DNA from: JANXXV01 sp038230275
Lineage (GTDB): Bacteria > Acidobacteriota > Terriglobia > Bryobacterales > Bryobacteraceae
NCBI GenBank assembly: GCA_038230275.1
Contig: JBBRNO010000170.1
Span: forward strand, 1 to 12,672
Reading direction: 5' to 3'
DNA length: 12,672 nucleotides
Position numbers and translations under genes: made by a program. Positions 7,422-12,672 of this stretch are shown one piece after another. How positions within the stretch are numbered: the stretch's first letter is position 1; every line of letters begins with the position of its first letter. Below the pieces are notes generated by a model. That model had not been told where the DNA came from and made no database searches. It saw only the letters and a list, made by a program, of their open reading frames with translations.

Positions 7422-8555
7422 TCACCAGATTGGTGCGATCCGCGCGTCCCCTGCAAGCGCCCGCCGATTCAGTTGGTATCCGAATCCGGGCGCTGCGGAC
7501 AATTCGATGAAACCGTTGCTTGGAACCGGTTCCCCTTCCAGCATCAATTCGCCGCCCTGCGCAAACACATCCACGAATTCGGCCTTGGGGGAATTGGGAG
7601 TCGCCATTACGAAGTGATAAGTAGGCGCGCCCACACCGTGCGGAATTACCGGCAGATGATAGGCAGAGGCCATAGCCGCAATTTTGCGCAATTCCGTGAG
7701 GCCACCAGCGCGATAGATGTCAGGCTGCAGCAGGTCCAGCGCGCGCCGTTCAATCAATTCACGAAAGCCGAACCGCGTGTACTCATGCTCACCGCCTGAG
7801 ATGGTGACGTCTACCGCATCCTTGATGCGCAGCAAGCCGTCGATGTCATCCGGAAGTAGCGGCTCTTCAATCCAACAAATGCGGTAGGGCTGGAGTCTTC
7901 GCACCAGTTCGATGGTGTAGGGAACGGTGAGCGCCATGTAGCAATCCAGCATGATGTCACCCTCCGGTCCGACAAACTCGCGCGTACGGCGCATCATTTC
8001 TTCGTTTTGGCGCAGTCCCTTTTCGCCATCGACCGGCCCGTGCGGCAGAGCGATTTTGACGTCGCGAAAGCCTTCCGCCAGGTGCCGCTCAGTAAGGTTG
8101 CCAGTTACATAGGCGGGCAGCCGATCTTTAGTCTGGCCGCCAATCAGCCTATAAACAGGCTGTCCGCAGGCTTTGCCGAGAAGATCCCAAAGCGCCAGAT
8201 CAATGCCGCTGATGGCCTCTATGGCAACACCGCGCCGTCCATACATTACCGAAGCCCGGTACATTTGTTCCCAGAGCCGCTCAATATCCGCAGGATCCTG
8301 GCCTAACAGCAACTGTGAAAACTGATCGTCAATGATGGTCCGGGCAGCATTGGCTTTTCCACCACCGATGAATCCAAGTCCGGTGAGGCCTACGTCGGTT
8401 TCGATTTCTACTACACCGGCGGACATGGTGCCGAACCAGGACGTGCGCTTCTCGCGATAGGCCGACCATTGCGCCAAGGGATGCGCGATCAAAGACTCAG
8501 TGAGCCACGAATGCGACATGTTGGCGGTGTGCACCCGGACAGAAGAGATTTTCAT
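7422..8555 (-). CDS. Mandelate racemase-subgroup enolase-superfamily dehydratase, L-rhamnonate dehydratase-like
   Basis: This 377-residue protein has an N-terminal capping domain and a C-terminal (beta/alpha)7-beta barrel. The predicted Mg ligands are D204 (MLDCYM), E230 (WIEEPL) and E256 (GGEHE), with the exact +26 and +52 spacing of the mandelate racemase subgroup. D279 (QPDIYRAGG) and H306 (IPHG) form the catalytic His-Asp dyad. Several blocks closely recall E. coli RhmD as I remember it: DLALWDL.GK with PVY.L.GG, the K-(I/M)-x-x-x-HGP-x-DG segment, SGGEH, and EPVP.NG near the end. RhmD dehydrates L-rhamnonate to 2-keto-3-deoxy-L-rhamnonate in the cytoplasm, in the non-phosphorylating rhamnose pathway. 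Other sugar-acid dehydratases remain possible. ATG 8555 is preferred; an in-frame GTG at 8573 would add six residues. It follows the acyltransferase-like gene closely on the same strand, so the two are probably one operon. Confidence 0.85.
   Translation of the reverse strand: MKISSVRVHTANMSHSWLTESLIAHPLAQWSAYREKRTSWFGTMSAGVVEIETDVGLTGLGFIGGGKANAARTIIDDQFSQLLLGQDPADIERLWEQMYRASVMYGRRGVAIEAISGIDLALWDLLGKACGQPVYRLIGGQTKDRLPAYVTGNLTERHLAEGFRDVKIALPHGPVDGEKGLRQNEEMMRRTREFVGPEGDIMLDCYMALTVPYTIELVRRLQPYRICWIEEPLLPDDIDGLLRIKDAVDVTISGGEHEYTRFGFRELIERRALDLLQPDIYRAGGLTELRKIAAMASAYHLPVIPHGVGAPTYHFVMATPNSPKAEFVDVFAQGGELMLEGEPVPSNGFIELSAAPGFGYQLNRRALAGDARIAPIW
7423..7435. terminator. Weak hairpin at the convergent gene junction, possible bidirectional terminator
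   Basis: CACCA-GAT-TGGTG forms a 5-base-pair stem with a 3-base loop, extendable by GAT/ATC pairing across one bulged base. It straddles the stop codon of the leftward dehydratase gene, and the receptor stop is 8 bases to the left. With only 7 bases between the two convergent stops, any terminator must lie in coding sequence. There is no clear T-tract on either side, so function as an intrinsic terminator is doubtful. Confidence 0.25.
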
Positions 8556-8579
8556 TCCGTTCGAGCCTATCACAGCGCC

Positions 8580-9803
8580 TCAGATTCGCAGGAAAATCTT
8601 GCGGCGGTACATCCAGAAAAGTATCAACCAGTAAGCCAGCAGGACGGCGGCCCCTTGCATCAGCGGCTCCAATCCAGGGCCCGCGAACTGAAAGACATTC
8701 GGACCCAAATGGATGCGGAATGAATCTGGAATGAACCGGTCAAAGAGGTGAGCGATGAGATATGCCGCAATGGAATTCATTCCGATCACCACCAACGGGA
8801 AAGCCCATTTTCGGTAGTGCTTCACGTCGATTATCCAACTGAAGCCGGCCAGCAGCAGGAAGCACGCGCCGCCGCTGAAGAGCGTCCAGCCAGGCGTCCA
8901 GATGCGCTTCACCACCGGACAGATTCCGGTGAAGTGGAGCAGCAGTCCGGCGGCGATTCCGATGACTCCCGCCAACAGGAACCGCTTCATGGGAATACGC
9001 GGCGATTCCGTACGCAGCCAACGGCCGGCGATCAAGCCGAGGATCATTGTTCCGAGAGTCGGAATGAAACTGAGCGTGAGATATCCACCGGCGTTGGCGA
9101 CAAATGGCGTCGCGCGGGGGAGCAAGTTCATGAACCATTGGTCAAAGGCCGAGCCGAGGTTGGCATTTTTGTTCCAATGCGCGGCGAAGCCAGTATAGTG
9201 ATGCGGCCAATCGGCTGCGACGCCCACTGCTTGATAGTCGAAGCCGGGGCCAGCTACTGGATAAAGCGCCCAGGCCAGCCAGTATCCAGTGAGGATGACG
9301 CCGAGCGCCGTCCATTGGCAACGCGGCGGGCGGAAGCCGAGCAGAAACAGGAATGGGTATCCCATGCCGATTTGCGTGAGCGTATCTTCGAAGGTGAAGT
9401 TGGTTTGCGGGCTATGTGTCGACCGGAGGAAGATGCCCAGCGCGGCCAGCAGTACTGATCGCCAAACGGCGTGCACGAACATTTTGCCGAAAGTACCGCC
9501 TTTCGCCATACGGCTGGCGATGGAGTAGGGCAGGGCAACGCCAACCAGAAAGGAGAACGAAGGTTGTATCAGGTCATGCAGTGAGCAGCCGGCCCATTCC
9601 GCGTGCGTCTGGTGAAAGGCGAGGAATTGCCAGAACGCGTTGCCGGGAAACGCCTGTGAGACTTTCGCAAAGCGCAGCACTTCGGCCATCATGAGAAGCA
9701 TGACGAAGCCGCGGTATACGTCAAGTGCGACGTTTCGCGGCGGAGCCTGGACGCCGCGGAATTGATCCGCTGGGGGCGCCAATGGATTCAGAACAGTTTG
9801 CAC
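8580..9803 (-). CDS. HGSNAT-like (DUF5009-type, COG4299) integral membrane acyltransferase
   Basis: This 407-residue inner-membrane protein has about ten hydrophobic segments. The N-terminal block R-N-V-A-L-D-V-Y-R-G-F (23-33) enters the first membrane helix. It is followed by HAEWAGCSLHDLIQPSFSF (67-85), which corresponds to the conserved His-x-x-W-x-G...D-L-(I/V)-x-P-x-F signature of heparan-alpha-glucosaminide N-acetyltransferase and bacterial relatives. In HGSNAT this histidine region takes part in moving acetyl from cytosolic acetyl-CoA across the membrane to a sugar amine, so H67 is the candidate residue. The bacterial members' substrates are largely unknown. The start is GTG 9803, supported by GAGGTGA (9807-9813, minus strand) and GGAG (9815-9818) just upstream. 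Its stop is 24 bases before the dehydratase ATG, or 6 bases before the alternative GTG, which suggests coupled expression. Confidence 0.82.
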   Translation of the reverse strand: MQTVLNPLAPPADQFRGVQAPPRNVALDVYRGFVMLLMMAEVLRFAKVSQAFPGNAFWQFLAFHQTHAEWAGCSLHDLIQPSFSFLVGVALPYSIASRMAKGGTFGKMFVHAVWRSVLLAALGIFLRSTHSPQTNFTFEDTLTQIGMGYPFLFLLGFRPPRCQWTALGVILTGYWLAWALYPVAGPGFDYQAVGVAADWPHHYTGFAAHWNKNANLGSAFDQWFMNLLPRATPFVANAGGYLTLSFIPTLGTMILGLIAGRWLRTESPRIPMKRFLLAGVIGIAAGLLLHFTGICPVVKRIWTPGWTLFSGGACFLLLAGFSWIIDVKHYRKWAFPLVVIGMNSIAAYLIAHLFDRFIPDSFRIHLGPNVFQFAGPGLEPLMQGAAVLLAYWLILFWMYRRKIFLRI

Positions 9804-10091
9804 AATTCACCTCACTCCATTCGCTCAATCACTACCACGGTAATATCGAAGCCGCCGCGCACTCCGGTTGTTTCTCCACTAGTGTAGTGTCCGCGAATTG
9901 GGTGGACACTACCGGAAACCGCTCCCTTACAGTCGCGGCTCGGAAACTACTGTTGCAGCAACGAGTTCGAGACCGAGCCGCGCGCGTGAGCAAGCCGTTT
10001 CTTGTGTCCAGTTATTTGTCGGACAGTACACCAGCTTACCGTCACTTGATTCGATTGTATCGGGAGGCGACGGGCTTCGTATGACAATATT
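9804..10091. promoter_or_regulatory. Divergent intergenic region upstream of the acyltransferase and phosphoglucomutase genes
   Basis: These 288 bases hold no convincing gene. They contain the Shine-Dalgarno of the leftward acyltransferase-like gene near the left edge (9807-9818), the long palindromic element at 9879-10034, and 57 bases of leader before the phosphoglucomutase ATG. No confident -10/-35 pair could be picked for either direction. A purine run, GGGAGG, near 10063 is about 23 bases from ATG 10092, too far to serve it well. No tRNA or riboswitch was recognised. Confidence 0.6.
9879..10034. repeat. 156-base near-palindromic element, MITE-like, with self-palindromic ends
   Basis: The left arm (9879-9943) and right arm (9973-10034) are imperfect reverse complements along nearly their whole length. 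The outer 29 bases match at 21 of 29 (9883-9911 against 10002-10030). The inner 29 bases match at 22 of 29 (9915-9943 against 9973-10001) and end in a perfect 10-base pair, CGCGGCTCGG / CCGAGCCGCG. Only three extra bases (9912-9914) interrupt the left arm. The outer boundary is CTAG on the left and CCAG on the right. The 29-base centre can itself fold (GTTGC-A-GCAAC). Each outer end is also a hairpin: TGTCC-N11-GGACA at 9888-9908, extended to 9-base arms GTAGTGTCC/GGACACTAC, and TGTCC-N11-GGACA at 10005-10025. The ends TGTA(G/C)TGTCCG resemble transposon termini, so a non-autonomous miniature element is likely; a large structured RNA leader is the alternative. Confidence 0.7.
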
Positions 10092-11732
10092 ATGATGACC
10101 GTTCACGCGCTCGCCGGGCAGCCTGCACCGGCGGAACTTTTGATTGACGTTGCCAAACTGGAAAGTGAATACTACACACGGAAGCCGGATGTAGACGATC
10201 CGAACCAGCTTGTCAGTTTTGGCACCAGCGGGCACCGCGGCACCGCTTCGAACGGCACATTCACTGAATCGCACATTTTGGCTATCACGCAGGCTATCTG
10301 CTCTTATCGCAAGAACGAAAACATCGGCGGCCCCATCTTCATGGGTAAGGATACGCATGCGCTCTCCGCGGCAGCGCATCGCACTGCGCTGGAAGTGCTT
10401 GCAGCAAACAGCGTGGATGTGATGATTCAAAGCGGCGGCGGATTCACCCCCACGCCCGTAATCTCAAGGGCGATTCTGGCGTACAACCAGGGACGCACCA
10501 GCGGGTTGAGTGACGGGATTGTGATCACCCCTTCACATAATCCACCCGCGGATGGCGGGTTCAAATACAATCCACCAGACGGCGGTCCGGCCGATACAGG
10601 CGTCACCAACTGGATACAAAACTTTGCCAACGATTTATTGAAGGCTGGAAACGCCGGCGTGAAACGGACTGCGGCACCCAACCCCGCCACCACGCATGAA
10701 ATCGACTATGTGACGCCTTACGTTAAGGATCTGGGCAATGTGATTGACCTGGATGCGATCGCCTCAGCGGGTTTGAAGATTGGCGTCGATCCGTTGGGCG
10801 GTGCGTCGCTGGCCTACTGGGAGCCGATCAGCGAGTTTTACGGCCTGAACATTACGGTGGTGAATCCGAAGATCGATCCGCAGTTCGCATTCATGCCACT
10901 GGACCATGACGGAAAGATTCGCATGGATTGCTCCAGCCCTTATGCAATGACCGGTCTGGTGAAGTTGAAAGACCGGTTCGACATTGCCTGGGGCAACGAC
11001 CCTGACGCGGACCGGCACGGAATCGTCACCCCTTCGGCTGGTTTGTTGAACCCGAATCACTATTTGGCGGTGGCAATCCGCTATCTGCTCACGCACCGCC
11101 GGGATTGGCCTGCCAGCGCCGTAGTGGGCAAGACGCTGGTCAGCAGTAGTCTCATCAACCGTGTGGTGAACGAACTGCAAAGGACGCTGTGGGAAGTCCC
11201 TGTGGGCTTCAAGTGGTTCGCCCCGGGGCTATACGACGGCACCTGTTGTTTCGGCGGCGAAGAGAGCGCGGGCGCCAGCTTTCTGCGGATGGATGGCTCC
11301 GTGTGGACTACCGATAAAGATGGACTTCTGCTTGGCCTGCTGGCTGCTGAAATTACAGCGAATACAGGCAACGATCCGGGCGTTCACTATACGCAGATCA
11401 CCGCCGCGTTTGGAAATTCTTACTACACCCGTATCGACGCACCTGCATCGAAGGCACAGAAGGATTCGCTGAAGAAGCTTTCACCGGATGCGGTAACCGC
11501 AACCAAACTGGCCGGTGAATCGATCACCGCGAAGCTTACCGCAGCGCCCGGCAATGGCGCTGCTATTGGCGGGCTGAAGGTAATTACAGAAAATGGCTGG
11601 TTTGCGGCTCGCCCGTCGGGTACCGAAGACGTGTATAAACTTTACGCCGAAAGTCTGAAGAGTCAATCTCACCTGGATTCCATCGTGGAAGAAGCGCAAC
11701 AGATTGTCAGCCGCTCGCTCGAAGCGCGATGA
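10092..11732 (+). CDS. pgm: Phosphoglucomutase (alpha-D-glucose phosphate-specific), E. coli Pgm type
   Basis: This 546-residue protein interconverts glucose 1-phosphate and glucose 6-phosphate in the cytoplasm, linking glycolysis to glycogen and nucleotide-sugar synthesis. All motifs of the alpha-D-phosphohexomutase superfamily are visible. FGTSGHRG at 43-50 binds substrate phosphate, TPSHNPP holds the phosphorylated serine S148, DPDADRHG is the Mg-binding loop, GGEESAG is the sugar-binding loop, and RPSGTED near the C-terminus is the phosphate-binding domain-4 loop. The N-terminus (HALAGQPA) and the length agree with E. coli Pgm, not with the shorter ManB-type enzymes. Two ATG codons (10092 and 10095) start the frame; the second aligns best with the E. 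coli start as recalled. No good Shine-Dalgarno precedes either. The stop overlaps the start of the Hsp70-like gene (ATGA), indicating translational coupling. Confidence 0.95.
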   Translation: MMTVHALAGQPAPAELLIDVAKLESEYYTRKPDVDDPNQLVSFGTSGHRGTASNGTFTESHILAITQAICSYRKNENIGGPIFMGKDTHALSAAAHRTALEVLAANSVDVMIQSGGGFTPTPVISRAILAYNQGRTSGLSDGIVITPSHNPPADGGFKYNPPDGGPADTGVTNWIQNFANDLLKAGNAGVKRTAAPNPATTHEIDYVTPYVKDLGNVIDLDAIASAGLKIGVDPLGGASLAYWEPISEFYGLNITVVNPKIDPQFAFMPLDHDGKIRMDCSSPYAMTGLVKLKDRFDIAWGNDPDADRHGIVTPSAGLLNPNHYLAVAIRYLLTHRRDWPASAVVGKTLVSSSLINRVVNELQRTLWEVPVGFKWFAPGLYDGTCCFGGEESAGASFLRMDGSVWTTDKDGLLLGLLAAEITANTGNDPGVHYTQITAAFGNSYYTRIDAPASKAQKDSLKKLSPDAVTATKLAGESITAKLTAAPGNGAAIGGLKVITENGWFAARPSGTEDVYKLYAESLKSQSHLDSIVEEAQQIVSRSLEAR

Positions 11733-12672
11733 AGGGCCCTGTAGGCTTCGGGCTCGATTTTGGCACCACCAATAGTTCCATCGGCATGGTGAGCCCGGCT
11801 GGCGAAGTGACGCTGGCAAACTTTGAATACAGCGGCGGTTTGACAGCGGCTTACCGTTCGGTGTTGTATCTGGAGCAGGTTAGAAAAGCGGGCCGGTCCA
11901 CAATCAAATCGTGGACCGGCCCGCTTGCCATCGACCAATATTTGCAGGCGGAAGAGAAGGGAAGACTGATTCAATCGTTGAAGTCGTTCCTCACTAGCCG
12001 CACGTTGAAAAGTACTGAGGTCTTCGGCCGCCAACAGACATTAGAGGATCTGGTGTCCGTGATTCTGCGCGACATCAGGCAAGCGGCCGAGGTGCAATTT
12101 GGAACGCGCGTGACCAGTATTGTGGCGGGACGGCCGGTGCGGTTTGTAGGGGCAGAGCGGACTGAGGACGATGCATTCGCGGTCTCGCGATTGGAAATTG
12201 CTCTGCACAAGGCGGGCTTTGAGAACGTATCCTTCGAGTTAGAGCCGATCGGCGCGGCGCACTTTTACGAGGCAGGGCTAGACCACGACGAACTGATTCT
12301 GATTGGGGATTTCGGCGGCGGCACCAGCGACTTTTCGCTGCTGCGCGTGGGCCCGTCGATTCGCAAACGAGGCAGGCGGCCCGAGGACTTGCTAACCAAT
12401 AACGGCGTGGGATTGGCAGGTGATGCCTTCGATGCGAAAATTATCCGGCATCTTGTTTCTCCGGCATTGGGCGCTGGAACGTCGCTTCGGTCTATCGACA
12501 AGATTCTGCCCGTTCCGAACTGGGTTTACATGAATCTGGAACGGTGGCATCACCTGTCATTGCTGCGCACCAAAGATGTTCTCCATATGCTGAAGAGCGT
12601 GAAGGCGCAGGCCGTTGAACCGGAAAAGATCGAAGCGCTACTGCATTTGATCCAAAACGATCTGGGCTATCA
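11729..12672 (+). CDS. Hsp70/actin-fold ATPase, YegD-like chaperone family, N-terminal part (runs off the right edge)
   Basis: The 314 visible codons stay open to the window end. The N-terminus holds the Hsp70 phosphate-1 loop GLDFGTTNSS (residues 8-17), and LIGDFGGGTSDFSLL around residues 190-204 is the phosphate-2 loop. Between them are AGRPVRF and LEPIGAAHFYEAG, matching the A-(G/R)-P-V and EP-x-AAA positions of DnaK relatives. The block GRLIQSLKSFL and the lack of canonical DnaK subdomain sequences point to the YegD-like branch, whose clients are poorly known and whose members often lack a full substrate-binding domain; the missing C-terminus prevents checking this. Start ATG 11729 overlaps the pgm stop by four bases. 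A perfect 16-base-pair inverted repeat lies inside residues 53-66 (KAGRSTIKSWTGPL), a place where relatives usually have a loop before the GP-x-AI(D/E)-x-YL segment. Confidence 0.85.
   Translation, partial: MKGPVGFGLDFGTTNSSIGMVSPAGEVTLANFEYSGGLTAAYRSVLYLEQVRKAGRSTIKSWTGPLAIDQYLQAEEKGRLIQSLKSFLTSRTLKSTEVFGRQQTLEDLVSVILRDIRQAAEVQFGTRVTSIVAGRPVRFVGAERTEDDAFAVSRLEIALHKAGFENVSFELEPIGAAHFYEAGLDHDELILIGDFGGGTSDFSLLRVGPSIRKRGRRPEDLLTNNGVGLAGDAFDAKIIRHLVSPALGAGTSLRSIDKILPVPNWVYMNLERWHHLSLLRTKDVLHMLKSVKAQAVEPEKIEALLHLIQNDLGY
11886..11926 (+). repeat. Perfect 16-base-pair inverted repeat with 9-base loop inside the Hsp70-like gene
   Basis: AAGCGGGCCGGTCCAC (11886-11901) and GTGGACCGGCCCGCTT (11911-11926) are exact reverse complements, separated by AATCAAATC. 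The stem is very GC-rich and would be extremely stable in mRNA. With one more A on the left it spans exactly 14 codons. No T-tract follows, so it is not a standard terminator. It lies about 150 bases into the coding sequence and is much stronger than any other hairpin in coding sequence that I noticed here. Confidence 0.85.

Noticed and set aside
8748..9458. Plus-strand frame of 236 codons opposite the membrane acyltransferase gene
   Set aside because: Rich in charged residues with no recognisable family, as expected for the antisense of a hydrophobic membrane protein.
9888..10025. CRISPR-like array based on the repeated TGTCC-N11-GGACA units
   Set aside because: Only two units, in an inverted-repeat context, with no regular spacer series and no cas genes.
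9725..10084. Plus-strand frame of 119 codons across the intergenic region
   Set aside because: It begins inside the opposing acyltransferase gene, crosses the palindromic element, and has no family resemblance or ribosome site.
11886..11926. Reading the Hsp70 hairpin as an intrinsic terminator
   Set aside because: No T-tract follows and the coding frame continues intact for hundreds of codons with conserved motifs.

Overview
The window (12,672 bases, moderately GC-rich, densely coding on both strands) looks like chromosomal DNA of an acidobacterium, most likely of the Solibacter/Bryobacter type. The main reason is the 1122-residue Oar-like TonB-dependent receptor with an N-terminal carboxypeptidase-regulatory-like domain, a family greatly expanded in that group. 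Placement rests on family knowledge and not on a database search. There are ten protein genes, two cut by the window edges. No rRNA, tRNA, CRISPR array or complete insertion sequence is visible.

Layout. Positions 1-2517 carry a leftward run: a LysE-type exporter, a PYROXD2/phytoene-desaturase-like FAD oxidoreductase, and the start of a TsaC/Sua5/YrdC-type tRNA-modification protein. Divergent from it, across a 92-base regulatory gap, lies an Lrp/AsnC regulator (2610-3095), the classical partner of a LysE exporter. The regulator overlaps by four bases a secreted SGNH (SASA/CE6-like) carbohydrate acetylesterase (3092-3898). After a 147-base gap with a plausible sigma-70 promoter and a strong Shine-Dalgarno comes the TonB-dependent receptor (4046-7414). 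It converges, with only 7 bases between stops, on a leftward pair: an HGSNAT-like (DUF5009-type) membrane acyltransferase (8580-9803) and an enolase-superfamily dehydratase most like L-rhamnonate dehydratase (7422-8555). Rightward again from 10092 are an E. coli-type phosphoglucomutase and, overlapping by four bases, an Hsp70/YegD-like ATPase that leaves the window.

How the genes may work together. The secreted deacetylase, outer-membrane receptor, rhamnonate-type dehydratase and membrane acetyltransferase-like protein could form a loose locus for acetylated, deoxysugar-containing glycans. This is inference: each member is recognisable, but their joint function is not proven by the sequence.

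The most striking unexplained structures are two. One is a roughly 156-base near-palindrome at 9879-10034, in the divergent promoter region before the phosphoglucomutase gene. It looks like a miniature inverted-repeat element whose ends are themselves palindromic. The other is a perfect 16-base-pair inverted repeat with a 9-base loop (11886-11926), lying in frame inside the Hsp70-like gene.
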